64,000 nucleotides of DNA from Astragalus membranaceus (lineage: Eukaryota; Streptophyta; Magnoliopsida; Fabales; Fabaceae): assembly GCA_039519185.1 (NCBI GenBank), contig CM076846.1, positions 124,872,182 to 124,936,181 of the forward strand, read 5' to 3'. How positions within the stretch are numbered: the stretch's first letter is position 1; every line of letters starts with the position of its first letter. Under the pieces are notes generated by a model. The model was not told the origin of the DNA and ran no database searches. It saw nothing but the letters and a program-made list of their open reading frames with translations. The position numbers were made by a program, and so were the translations under genes. Below are positions 1-11,246 of the stretch, piece by piece.

Positions 1-57
1 CACTAAAGACCAATATGAAGATCAAATGCAGGTGGTTTACCACAAGCTGAAGAGGAA

Positions 58-1455
58 TTGATCGATTTCCTCAACCGGTGTAAAATCAACAATACCGAGG
101 TAATGCTGTGCCCCAGGTGCAGTTCAGTATTTGATAAAGAGGCTGCAAAAAGCCTTGAACATTCTACTCCTCAGCAAAAGAGAAAGAGTACATGGGTCGA
201 TAACAGGCCCAAATTTAGCTTTAATCAAAGAGGTATCCCATTCAAAGTGACACCTCCAATGAGACCACCTCATAAGGGGCAGGCAAAGACATTTGTGCCT
301 CCCACAAAGTCACCTGTCGAAAGGTGGGTGTATTCAGGAGGGAAAGATGCAGGGTACTCCCCAAAAATGGTACAAGGAGGCTCAAGTGCCATGAATCAGA
401 ACAAGACATATGATTCCAACAAGTATGTCTATAACAAGAATTACAAGGGTAAAAACCCCATGACTAAAACACAATGGCGAAGACATCAACGCCAAATGAA
501 GTTCCTTGCTGCTGACAGAAGTGGAAACCTAGCCACCAATAAAGGGAAGCAGATGGCCTCTCAAGTCGAAATTCAAAGAAGGCCTGCCTTAGAGAGGATA
601 TTCTCTCCTCTTACAATTGTCAAACAAGGTCTCAACCCTGAGGAAGGCCTTGACTTGGACGAAGAAATGGACTCTGAATTTTCAGACTCAGACCCATCAC
701 TCAACATCATATGTGTCGTTTCAATCCTCCCGATTGAGTTCGACGTGATATCAGAGGTGAACGAAGTCGAGAAGGACTTCGACGAAGATATGGCTAAACA
801 TAAGCCAATTTGTTATTATGTACTAAATAATGGCTGTATAGAGGAACAAAATGCAGTTTTTGAAAGGCCAGATGGAGGCATGAAGTACCATCTCAAGCCT
901 TTGTTCATACAAGCCAAAGTCAATAATGCAGGCGTTAACAAGGTGCTAGTCGATGGAGGCGCTGCAGTAAATTTAATGCCTCAGCACATGCTGGCAAAGA
1001 TTGGTAAATCAGATACCGACCTAAGGCCACACAACATAGTTCTCACCAATTACGAGGGCAAATCTGGCTATTCTCTGGGAGCCATAGAAGTGGATCTAGT
1101 GGTAGGGAGTGTTAAAAGATTAACCATGTTTATGGTTATTCCCACCAAGGCAAAATTCAACCTATTGTTGGGTCGAGAGTGGATCCATGGAGTTGGAGCA
1201 GTCCCTTCAACGCTCCATCAGAGGATCTCTATTTGGAGAGAGGACGGTCTAGTCGAAAATGTGGAGGGCGACCAAAGCTATTTCTTAGCTGAAGTTGATC
1301 ACATCACTAAACATACATTCGACAAACAATTGGCGAATATTGCGCCATGTACACCTTCTGATACGGCATATGTCCCTCAAGACAATGTATATGCTTCACT
1401 AGATCTACACCCTACGTACCCATGGTTTCATTTGGGAGAGGGAGGTGATTGGTGA
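58..1455 (+). pseudogene. Tat element gag C-terminus and aspartic protease
   Basis: Open frame of about 465 codons that is already open at the window edge. The N-terminal half is basic and low-complexity (Lys/Gln/Pro-rich), as in the gag tail and linker of Tat elements. The protease lies at about residues 275-400: the catalytic triplet region reads VDGGAAVNLMP (about residue 298), a DGG variant of the usual D[ST]G, followed by FNLLLGREWIHG (about residue 375), the conserved C-terminal flap of Ty3 retropepsins. The frame stops at 1455, before the RT. A short downstream piece (1511-1753) in another frame looks like the protease-RT linker. Role: polyprotein cleavage in the virus-like particle; inferred inactive here because the polyprotein is interrupted. 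Confidence 0.75.
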
Positions 1456-1510
1456 GTCTAGCCGCCCAAATGGCTTCTGTAAGCCAACAGAGTGGGATGG
1501 TCCCTAAACA

Positions 1511-2599
1511 TTGATGATGTCTGAACCCAATATATGGGATCGAATCACGGCCTACGTGGCCGAGAATAAACAAAATGCGGCTTTAGAGGCCGAATTGCAA
1601 CAGAAGATGGTTAATCAAACCACTGAAGTTAACAATGAAGTTAACACTGAAGACAATATGGTCGAAGGCCAAAGGCTCGACTGCATCTATGATGACGAGC
1701 CTTTAGGTTTTGAAAAGGACCCAATGGGTTCGACCAAGAAGATTCAAGCTTAAGACCCTCTCGAGGAAGTCGATTTAGCAGATGGCCCCATAAAAAGGCC
1801 AACATTCATCAGTGCTAAGATCGACAAAGGTTTGAGAGATCGAACCAAAGAGCTATTAAAAGAATCCAAAGATTGCTTCGCCTGGGATTACAACGAAATG
1901 CCTGGACTGCGTCAAGAAGTAGTTGAATTGAAGCTACCCATTCGACCAGATAAGAAACCAGTGAAGCAAACACCAAGAAGATTTGCACCGCAGATTCTGT
2001 CGAAGATAAAAGAGGAAATCGAAAGACTACTCAAAAGCAACTTCATCAGAACTGCCAGGTATGTTGACTGGTTAGCTAATATTGTTCCTGTCATTAAGAA
2101 AAATGGAACATTAAGAGTCTGCATAGATTTTAGAGATCTAAATAATGCTACCCCCAAAGATCAATACCCTATGCCTGTGGCAGAAATGCTAATTGATTCG
2201 GCAGCAGGATTTGAATACCTAAGTATGTTAGATGGATACTCAGGGTATAATCAAATTTTTATTGCCGAAAAAGACGTGTCGAAAACAGCATTTCGATGCC
2301 CAGGAGCTTTAGGTGTTTATGAATGGGTAGTAATGCCTTTTGGCCTAAAAAATGCTGGTGCAACATACCAGAGAGCAATGAATTCTATGTTTCATGATTT
2401 TATTGAAAATTTTATGCAAGTATGCATAGATGATATTGTTGTTAAATCTTCGACAGAAAATGGTCATATAGACCATCTTCGACAGTCATTCGAAAGAATG
2501 AGAAAATATGGATTGAAAATGAATCCAATAAAATGTGCCTTCTGTGTACGTGCAGGTGATTTCTTGGGATTTGTTGTCCAAAAAAAGGCATTGAAATAA
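1511..2599 (+). pseudogene. Tat element linker and reverse transcriptase, interrupted
   Basis: One frame runs from 1511 to 2599 with an in-frame TAA at 1751. The RT part has the expected Ty3 blocks: VCIDFRDLNNATPKD (near 2118), then the palm motif MLDGYSGYNQIFIA (near 2229), FGLKNAGATYQR (near 2340), and the catalytic box VCIDDIVVKS (near 2420), a CIDD form of YxDD common in Tat elements. The frame is lost near 2590 in an A-run just before the thumb, and the next domain continues in another frame from 2623. The enzyme would copy element RNA into cDNA in the virus-like particle; the stop and frameshift make this copy non-functional. Confidence 0.8.
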
Positions 2600-2622
2600 A
2601 TCAAAACAAGACGAAAGCAATC

Positions 2623-3909
2623 ATGGAAACAAAGGCGCCTTCGACTAAAAAGGAGCTTCAGTCATTATTGGGGAAGATCAACTTCCTGAGAAGGTTCATC
2701 TCAAACCTAAGTGGCAAGACTCAAGTTTTCTCGCCATTGATTCGACTGAAGAAAGAAGACGTGTTCAAATGGGATTCAGAACACCAAAAGGCCTTCGACG
2801 AGATTAAAGCTTATCTAGTTAAACCACCTATCTTGTTACCACCTATCAGAGATAAGGTGATGAAATTGTATATAGCAGCATCAGAGCTAACAATAGGTAG
2901 CATGTTAGCACAAGAGGATGATAATGGTGTCGAAAGAGCCATATATTACCTTAGTAGAGTTTTAAATGATGCTGAAACTAGATATCATGCAACGGAGAAA
3001 TTGTGCCTTTGTTTGTATTTCTCTTGTACCAAATTAAAGCAATATATAAAACCCGTTGATGTGTATGTTTACTCTCATTTCGATATCATTAAACATATGC
3101 TGTCGAAACCTATATTGCATAGTCGAATTGGTAAATGGGCTTTAGTCCTTTCTGAATATTCATTAACATATCAACCTTTGAAAGCTATCAAAGGGCAAAT
3201 TTTTGCTGATTTTATTGTCGACCATTCATTGGTCGAAGTGACAATTAATCATATGAGTATTCAACCATGGACATTATACTTCGATGGATCGAGCCATAAA
3301 AATGGTTCTGGAATTGGGATATTAATTATTTCGCCAACAAAAATACCAACGAAGTATAAATTTAAAATCAAAGAACTTTGCTCTAATAATGAGGCCGAGT
3401 ACGAAGCCTTAATAGCAGGACTAGAAGTTTTGCTAGAACTGGGGGCAAAATCTGTCAAAATTAGAGGTGACTCTGAATTAATGGTGAAGCAATTAACTAA
3501 GGAATATAAATGTATTAAAGAGAATTTAATCATATACATCATCACTGCCAATGCTCTGTTGAAACGCTTCGACTATGTTAACATTGAGCATATACCTCGA
3601 ATTGAAAATCACGAGGCAAATGATTTGGCACAAATTGCTTCAGGATATAAAGTTTCCCCAACACAATTCAGAAAATTAATAGAAATCAAAGAGAAATTAA
3701 TTTCGACAGACTATTCTGAAGACGAATTGTCAATGCCAAAACTTGGGGGGGGGGGGGCAGACAAGTCAGAATTATTATTTCCTCCTAGTGAAATGGCGAA
3801 ATTTTTGCCATTGACAATATGTCGAATGATGATTGGCGAAAACCAATTGTCGAATACTTGGAAAATCCAACAGGAACAACAAATCGAAAAACTAAGTATA
3901 GGGAATTAA
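2623..3909 (+). pseudogene. Tat element RNase H plus archaeal-type RNase H
   Basis: About 428 codons. The first half is the RT connection and the Ty3 RNase H (FKWDSEHQKAFDEIK near 2767, then LYIAASE and ATEKLCLCLYF). The second half begins at about 3268 with WTLYFDGSSHKNGSGIGI and contains NNEAEYEALIAGLE and RGDSELMVKQL, giving the Asp-Glu-Asp set of an archaeal-type RNase H (aRNH). This duplicated RNase H marks the Tat clade. A G9 run at 3746-3754 precedes the frame loss; the integrase continues in another frame from 3819, overlapping the end of this one. Confidence 0.8.
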
Positions 3910-4526
3910 GCTACATGATTATTGGAAATGAGTTGTTCAAGAAAACTCCTGAAGGAGTTTTGTTTAAATGCCTTAGTGAAAATGAGGCATACTTAGCAAC
4001 ATCTAATACTCATGGTGGAGCTTGTGGGTCTCACCAAGTAGGCCACAAGATGAAATGGCTCTTGTTTCGACAAGGAGTATACTGGTCAACTATGCTAAAA
4101 GATTGCATAGATTTTGCTAAAGGATGCCAAGAATGTCAAAAACACGCAGGAGTGCAACACGTACCTGCAAGTGAATTAAATTCAATAGTAAAACCTTGGC
4201 CGTTTAGAGGTTGGGCCTTAGACATAATTGGTGAAATTAAGCCAGCGTCGTCGAAAGACCACCGTTATATATTAGTAGGTATCGATTACTTCACTAAATG
4301 GGTCGAAACTATTCCCTTAGCTAAGGTAGACCAAGAGGCAGTAATGAACTTTATTCAAAACCATATCCTATATAGGTTTGGCATTCCAGAAACCATTACT
4401 ACTGATCAAGGTTCAGTTTTTACTGGTCGAAAAATGGTAGAATTTGCCTCTGAAAATGGATTTAAGTTCGACACCATATTATCCTCTGCCATAATTTTCG
4501 ACTGCAAAGCTTTAATTTCCTCTTGA
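3819..4526 (+). pseudogene. Tat element integrase, C-terminally truncated
   Basis: About 235 codons. The N-terminal zinc-binding part shows HQVGHKMKWLLFRQGVYW and CQECQKHAG (HHCC type). The catalytic core shows the first Asp in GWALDIIGEI (near 4213) and the second Asp in TITTDQGSVFTG (near 4393). Recognisable integrase sequence ends near 4470, so the third acidic residue (the Glu of the DDE triad) and the C-terminal domain are absent. The remaining codons to 4526 read through what is, on the other strand, the tail of the antisense gene. The truncation therefore looks like a deletion joining two convergent genes. Confidence 0.8.
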
Positions 4527-5686
4527 TACTATAGAATAATGGCATCTTGTTCAGCTATTTCTTGAGCAACAATTGACTCATTAATTTCCAGAGTCGAATT
4601 TTTGGCTTCAAATGCTTCGACTGCTGCACTTTCTTCTTGCAAAAGTCTGGTGTCACCCTCCCTCTTCACAATGAGGCTCTTTTTTCGCTGAATATCTTTC
4701 GAGATTTGTTCTTAAAAAGGCTCAAATTCAATAATGAAGCCCAAGAGAGATTCGCTTGAGCTTGAAGTGTTTAACCCATTGAGCAAGGCCTTAATTTTGA
4801 AGGTAAGTGACGGATCTTCTTCGATAGCCGTGAACAGATCTACCTCAAAGAGGATTGCTCGAAGTTCTTGATTTAGATCCTTTTTGGAGTCCTCTGAGTT
4901 ACCACTGACAGAGGCAGTCGAAGCGCTTGGCATATCATCTGTCGAAGACAAACCACTCACCATCAATTTAAAAGCTTCAAGAGGATTTTTATTCTTCAAA
5001 GCTGACAATTCCTCTGGGCTAATTTTGGTATGTTGTGTCGAAACCCCAGAGCAAGGAGGGTTGGCTACCTCAGGAGATTCACCATTCCCTTCTTTTTCTT
5101 CTTCCTCTTGATCAGCCTCATTACCATATTCACTACACTCTTGCTCTTCCATGTTTGGAGAAGAAGATATGCTGATCTCAGCCCCACTTTGGTCAGCATC
5201 AGGGCTTTCATCGACATCCATAGCAGCATGCTCTGGGCCATGATCAGAAACTTCCTTTGCAGTTTCAGCAAGAGGAGTTGTTTCGACCGGCAGTGTAGCC
5301 TCGACAACAGGTGCTTGCTGATTCAAATCTTCTCCTTCGACACCTTCTCCAGCAACAAGTATCTTTGAAGGGGAGTGAGTGGAGGTAGGCGTAACCTGCC
5401 TTGTTGGGATTTCAGGGTTAACAGTTTCAGTTCCCTGAAAATGAAGCAAAGTGAGTATTACCACAGATAAATAAAATCTTCGAAAAAGGTATAAGCCTTC
5501 AATCAATCACCTTAGGTATGATGTTTTCGACTAAAGAGTGTGCACTCTTAATTTTCTTGATAAGCCTTCTTGGAGCCTTCTCTGAAATGATTGCGGTTTG
5601 TTCTTTCGTTTCACGTTTCTCTTCTTTTTTCTGTCTTTCGACGGAGGTTTGGTGAGAAATAGCTTTGGAGACATCTTGAGAGTTTT

Positions 5687-5744
<58 letters not shown>

Positions 5745-8207
5745 CAGGAGCTTGAACCTTAGTAGGCTTAATCCTGGTTAGTGGTTCCTCCTCAGGCTGA
5801 AAATGCAACGCTCATGTAAGAATAAGCAGAAAAAAGAGAATAAACATAAATAGGCAAGAATTTGAGAGTTTTGACCTCTGAGTCACTCATAGCTAGTGGT
5901 TTAGCCTTCTTTTCCTTCTTTGGATTGGAAGTTAGGGAGCTACTTGTTCTTTTTCGACTCTGCAAAATAGAGAGCTAATCAGTCAAAGAGCATAATGATG
6001 ATGCAAAGAGAAAATGTATAGATATTTACTTTTTTCTCTATTGTAAGGGACATGTCTTTCTTCGACGAAGCTTCAACTACCTTCCTCTTCGCCTTTGGTG
6101 CTTTGACTTCATCTGTCGAATCTGAAGTAATAGCGACAGCTGCAAATATTCGACAAACAAGTATTAATACAAAATATGCACAAAAGGGAAAATAAATTCT
6201 TCTAAGAGTTTGATATATCACCTTCTCTGATAATAGATGTGACTCGAACATGTCGAATGTCTAAATGAAGATGACCTTCAAATGTGTCTAAGGTACACTT
6301 AGTCAGAACTATTTTCTCAGCTGTTTTATTCGAAAGAAAATTGTGAAGTGCCCCAATCGAACCACAGATAAACCATGGTGGGAGTGGTGGTCGAAATGCC
6401 AAAGCCAGGTTACAAGTTGGCAAAGGCGGAAATTTGAGTTTGTTTTGTGTTAAAGCAAAAGAATACTTATCAGTTACAAAAGGGGGAAAACCATTGTTGG
6501 AATTCTTTCGATATATTTATTTTTTAAAACTCTTGCAGCTTGAGAAACAGTTCGACTAAGTTTGGTTGGGTCATACATAGTTTCAAATTTTTTTTGGAAT
6601 GCCTAAATCTCTTGGATATGCGTACCTTTCGACTTGGTCTTCTTTTTCTGCGAAGAGGGAAAAGCAGATATTAGTTTAGCCAGTAGAGCAGCCTCTTCAA
6701 CACCAGTAAACTTCCTGGTGAGATACTCTGTCCACCACTGAGAAAATGTACAAGAGAAGTTCAGCTCAAAAGGGATAGGAGAAAGATGAAAAGAATCCTC
6801 AGGAAAATTGTTGAGGCGATCTATCCATTTCTCTTCACTCTCGGGAATCAGCAGTTCCCTCTTAGACCTGAAGAAAGGGCTAGGTCGAAGTTGGCATAAC
6901 CCAAATTGTCGCGCAGTCAAACTGGGATGATATGAGAATACGCCAAACATGGATGATGATTTCCCAAGAGAGACTCGAGATGATAACAATTTAGGAGTTA
7001 AAAAGGCCTCCCAAATTTGGTTGGTTTCCTCCTCTTCGACAGGATTAGTAGCAGGAAACTATTTAATGAACCAAGTTGGTCCATAAGTCCTTCCAGCAAA
7101 GGGTGCCATGGAAGGAACAAATTCCATGCAATTAAAAAACATGTCGAAAGCTTGTGCAAAAAGATCTTCGACAGACACTCCTATTTTCTTAGGCTTTAAC
7201 AAAGCAAGTCGTTCACCTTCGACCCCTCTGTTAGAAACCAGATCAAGACAGTCATCAGGAATGTACATTGTTAATTTCAAATCAAAAGTGGCAAGGAGCC
7301 ACAATTGAAACAGCCAAATTGGTCCAGAGACCAAGTATTTTCCTCCTGGTTTAAGTGCTTTCAGATCAATAACTCCTTGTCTCAGGCTGTCGAAAAGAGA
7401 CCCTAAAATAAGATTGACCAAGTTTATGTTTCGACACTCATGTAATTGAATGGCCAGAGAAATGTACATCTTAGCCACTTGAAGTGACGAAGAGCAAAAT
7501 ACATAAAAGGATAACCAGAAAGTGTGAAAAGCAATGTGCTCTTCATCAGATACATCCTCAGAGGTAGTGATGTGATGGTCCTCCACATACCCTTTGAAAG
7601 TAGCGTTTCTGAAGTCAAATACATGATCAGTACCAGTGGTAGCAGGGTCGAAAATCTCCCCTAATGACTTCAAACCTGTTATGGCAGCCACGTCAAGTAG
7701 AGTGGGGGCAAGCATGCCACATTTTAAATGAAGGCTATTAGTAGTAAGTTTCCAAAAATGCAGAGCTGCAATAAGCATTGGGCTTTGATGCTTAGGCCCA
7801 TATCTTGAGATTTGAATCAGGTCGAAGATTCCCTGATCCTTTCAAACATCTCCTTTCTTTGACTCGATTTTGTTAAGCCAGTCGATATAGGGTGTAATTT
7901 TTTCAGTTGATGGAGAAGACCTGAAAACCCTATTTGGGTTACCCATGAAATCCATCACGTGTGGACCCTCACTGAAGATCCTAGGGCTATGTCTATGGTA
8001 ACTAGGGAAAACCTCTCTAATCTTAGATGAATCGTCACCAGCAAGAGGAAGGGGACCTAAAAATGCATGTTTTAAAGGCGGAGATGGGGGGATTAGTACC
8101 TGAGATTGGTAGATTTTAGCCTCCTCCTCACTTAAAACAGGTTTAGTCACGAGGATTTGCTTCCCAGAAGCTACAGTACTAGAAGCAATGTTGGAAGATG
8201 ACGCCAT
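4465..8207 (-). pseudogene. Antisense PMD-like gene of the Tat element, with introns
   Basis: Minus-strand gene starting at ATG 8207. One frame is nearly continuous from 8207 to about 6500, with in-frame stops near 7840, 7059 and 6603 and a 1-bp loss near 6485 in a C-run. Residues about 140-480 resemble the plant mobile domain: GMLAPTLLDVAAITGL, then FHTFWLSFYVFCSSS, then SGPIWLFQLWLLATF. Downstream the protein becomes basic and then acidic, with coiled-coil-like runs. Four introns with GT-AG ends keep the frame when removed: 6140-6221, 5960-6029, 5797-5875 and 5435-5510 (70-82 bp each). The frame has another stop at 4712 and continues to about 4465, where it meets the truncated integrase. 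PMD proteins occur both in host silencing factors (MAIN/MAIL) and in transposable elements; the function of this one is unknown. The PMD call rests on motif memory. Confidence 0.7.
5692..5740. repeat. (CT)n/(GA)n microsatellite inside antisense gene exon
   Basis: About 24 dinucleotide units. On the minus strand it falls within the exon after intron 5797-5875 and encodes an alternating Arg-Glu run, so length changes would often shift the frame. Confidence 0.9.
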
Positions 8208-8397
8208 AGTTATGAGTTTAAAGGTCACGAAAAGATAACAGAGAAATGGAGTTTTCAACGGTGAGTTTGTGTATAGTGCGTAAGGCGTTGTATCTGGTGA
8301 AGAAGAGTAAAAAAGGAATATTCGCAGAAGCTATTCGCAGAGACAAGGGAAGAAGATGAAGATTCTGGAAAAAGAGAAGTGGAAGGGTACAGTTTCC

Positions 8398-8404
8398 TTT
8401 TATA
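8398..8404 (-). promoter_or_regulatory. Candidate TATA box of the antisense gene
   Basis: TATAAAA on the minus strand, about 190 bases upstream of the ATG at 8207, in an otherwise non-coding stretch. It gives the antisense gene its own promoter candidate, independent of the LTRs. Confidence 0.45.
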
Positions 8405-8607
8405 GCCGTTTTTTTACCACAATTTAATAAATTAAAAAAGAAAAGAAAATGTTGGTAATCATGGCTTTGGTGGGAAACGTGGGATCGTAGAAAATCTCAG
8501 CAGTTGCTTTGTGTACGTGGCGCGCTCTCGTTGGAGGAAGGCGCCAGCAAGCTATACTTTTGCACAGAAACGTCCCCTCATATTCTGAGAAAAGATATTA
8601 AATGATA

Positions 8608-9750
8608 GGCAGAATAGCACTTTTGGTCCTTTATGTTTGCTCCAGATTTCACTTTGGTCCTTTATCTTTTTTTTGGTCAGTTTTGGTCCCTTATGTTTCA
8701 TTTTTGTTTCACTTTGGTCCCTGACGTTAGTTTTTACTAACGGACGCCACGCTGGCAGTTAACTGCTGACGTGGCGTCCCTCCATTCATTTCCACATCAG
8801 CATTTTGTTTTTCAATTTAAATAAAACAGAAAACATAAATTATTTAAATAAAACATAAATTCCTTTTTTTATTTAAATAAAACATAAATTATTTAAATAA
8901 AACAGCCACCCTCCCAGCCACTCCCACCACCGTCGCCACCCCTCCCACCACCGTCGCCACCCTCCCACCACCGTCGTAACCCTCTCTGCGCAGAAACATC
9001 CCCTCTCAAACCGAAAACCCAGAAAACCTCCCCTCTCAAACTGTAACCCTCTCTGGTTCATCAGATCTGGTTCATCACCGTCGTGCCTCGTCCTCCTCTC
9101 TTCCTCAGATCTGGTTCATCTTCGTCTTCCTCAGACCGCGTTCGTCTTCGTCTTCGTCTGGTTCATCACTGTCGCGCCTCGCGTGAAAGAACAGAAGATC
9201 TAACAGAAGAGACAGGGACCGCGAGAGAGACCGGGGGAGAGGGACCGCGAGAGAGACCGAGGGAGAGGGAACAAAAGATCCTCAGATCGCGTTCGTCTTC
9301 GTCTTCCTCAGATCTGGGTTTCGAAGATGAAGTAGAAGCAGTAGGAGAGAAATAAAGCTTCGCATGGAGGGAGAGAAAGAGAGATGCGACGGCGAGGGAG
9401 ACGAGAGAGTGACGGCGAGGGAGAGGAGAGGTGACGGCGAGGGAGAGGAGAGAGCCAACAGTGAAGGGACCAAAATCAAAATTTGTGTTTAATGATTTTT
9501 AATATTTGTGTTTTTAAAATTTAAAAAACTAGAAATGCTGATGTGTTTAATGAATTGCCACTTCATTTAATTAATAGAGGACGCCACGTCAGCAGTTAAC
9601 TGCCAGCGTGGCGTCCGTTAGTAAAAACTAACGTCAGGGACCAAAGTGAAACAAAAATGAAACATAAGGGACCAAAACGGACCAAAAAAAAGATAAAGGA
9701 CCAAAGTGAAATCTGGAGCAAACATAAAGGACCAAAAGTGCTATTCTGCC
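8608..9750. mobile_element. Non-autonomous Mutator-like element (MULE), 1143 bp
   Basis: Terminal inverted repeats of about 172 bp (8608-8779 and 9579-9750) are almost identical and begin GGCAGAATAGCAC. The element is flanked by a perfect 9-bp duplication, TAAATGATA (8599-8607 and 9751-9759), the length typical of Mutator transposition. The interior has no transposase: it holds a C-rich minisatellite (about 8918-8975, unit near 20 bp) and a GA-rich stretch with small spurious frames. It sits in the Tat element between the antisense gene's promoter and the polypurine tract, so it is younger than that element. Confidence 0.9.
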
Positions 9751-9856
9751 TAAATGATATCATAAGATTTTATGGGATAGTCGAAGGATATTTCAAAAAG
9801 TCATTTTCTATCTTCATTCAAGAATTCAGTCGAAAACGTCTTTTTGGGGGGCAATT

Positions 9857-10567
9857 TGTTAGCCTGCATTTTCAACAGAATAAAATTAAATGCAGTCAAC
9901 AAGGCTTGACTTAGATTCAAGAAGAAAGATCATTATTTCGACACCAGGAAGTGGTAGCCAACTAAGTTCCTAACTTAGTGAAATTTGGGGAGCTAAGGCC
10001 AATATTTCGACAGAAAGAAGAATGTTAGTCGAGCAACAAGCCAAGTGAAAGAGTATGTCGAAGGTTGAAGCAGTTAACTTGTCGAACTAGCATTTATTCT
10101 ATTTTAGAAAACCGCTGAGCGGTTAGAGTTTTATTTTTATTATAAATAGTAGTTCTCTCGTTGAGAATAGGGTCGCAATTATTTCTATACAAAGTTCTGA
10201 ATAAACTCGTACAATGTATGTGATCTGCGTACCAAACCTTTCAAATTCAGCAATGTATTTATCATTCCTTTAAAGATTTCTGCAGTTTATTTGCTTTTCT
10301 TTACGAATTCCTGCATTTTACTGTTTTCAATCTTCTTTTCTTTATCTACATTTCCTGCACTTCACTACGTTTCTGCACTTCTTCTTAAACACTTCTCCAT
10401 TTCTTCGTAACTTTTCTTTCATTAAAACGACTATCATCACCCTTTTTCATAACAAACCGCAAACATTAGTAAAAAACTTACCACAAATGTTCTGAGATGT
10501 TTCTAGTTGGTCTCGCAAGCAACACACACGTGTAACTAGCGGTGTTTACCAAAAATCGTGGTAAACA
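9857..10567 (+). repeat. 3' LTR of the Tat element (711 bp)
   Basis: Starts TGTTAGCC right after the GGGGGG tract and ends GGTAAACA; TG...CA ends. A TATAAATA promoter-like box lies at about 10140. The same LTR occurs at 54533-55252, which defines both boundaries. On the right it abuts an interrupted copia gag, its insertion target. Confidence 0.85.
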
Positions 10568-11246
10568 ACCTCGTAATGAATTCACCAATTGATTCTCCAT
10601 CTTTCATCCTGAGTGCCTCGTATTGCTTCTTGAGAGACTGCAGGCGTATCTTCTTCAGTCTATCCGCACCTCCATATGCATTAATTCTTGAGGATATCCC
10701 ATGCTTCTTTTGCTGAATCACAATCAATGATCAGGTTCAGAATGTTCGAATCAACACTTTGATGAATCAAGAACAACCCTTTTCCATCTTTCTTTCTCAG
10801 TGCATGGTGGTTGTTCCTCACCGCTTCTGTGGCGTTTTCTGCCAATGGTGGAACACCATCATTCACGATTTCAAGTACATCTTGAAACCGAAACAAGACT
10901 TTCATCTGCGCACACCACCGTTCTTAGTCCTTTCCATGGAAGATAGGGAGGTTCGACGGAATCCCACCGCCACCGTTGTCTCGCGTCGCCATTGGAAGGA
11001 TCGTTATAGCTCTGTTATACCAATTTGTTGGGGAGAATTGCGCAGGGAGAGAGAACGCAGTGGAAAAATAGAGAAGAGAGGGAAAAACTGGGCAAAGCAA
11101 TGAAAACAAAAAATCAAAGTAAAACTGTATTATTCGATTCTCAGTATTACCGGCAGTCGAAAATATATATATACATGATAACGCCAGGCCCATGATTCGG
11201 CTAGGCCCATGTTTCGACTAGGCCCATAAATGGCTTACTTACTACA
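10568..11246 (-). mobile_element. 5' part of a degenerate copia element, inverted
   Basis: Minus-strand remains of a Ty1/copia gag: the start MATRDNGGGGIP (near 10995), the motif FRFQDVLEIVNDGVPP and the tail GESIGEFITRL, resembling the gag at 16809, split by frameshifts. Just upstream on the minus strand are a PBS-like TTGGTATAACAGAGC and an LTR end at about 11027; a matching TG start lies near 11246, giving a likely 220-bp LTR. The gag is cut at 10568 by the Tat LTR, so the rest should lie beyond the left edge of the window. Confidence 0.65.

Larger units (their letters stand above)
1..10567 (+). mobile_element. Tat-lineage Ty3 LTR retrotransposon, 5' end outside window, defective
   Basis: On the plus strand the order is gag/protease, reverse transcriptase, RNase H, a second archaeal-type RNase H, then integrase. 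The second RNase H between RH and INT is diagnostic of the Tat/Ogre group of Ty3 elements (established knowledge). An antisense gene lies between integrase and the 3' LTR, a layout known in Grande/RIRE-like Tat members. The 3' end has a G-run polypurine tract (9846-9851) directly before an LTR starting TGTTAGCC at 9857 and ending GGTAAACA at 10567. The coding frames hold several stops and shifts, so this copy cannot act alone. A MULE (8608-9750) is inserted in the 3' non-coding part. The 5' LTR and PBS lie before the window. Confidence 0.88.

Noticed and set aside
5030..5368. Plus-strand frames opposite the antisense gene
   Set aside because: Shadow frames; the minus strand has coherent exons and splice sites, the plus strand has none.
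9083..9479. Open frames in the MULE interior
   Set aside because: GA/CT-rich low-complexity sequence; no domain, and both strands are equally open.
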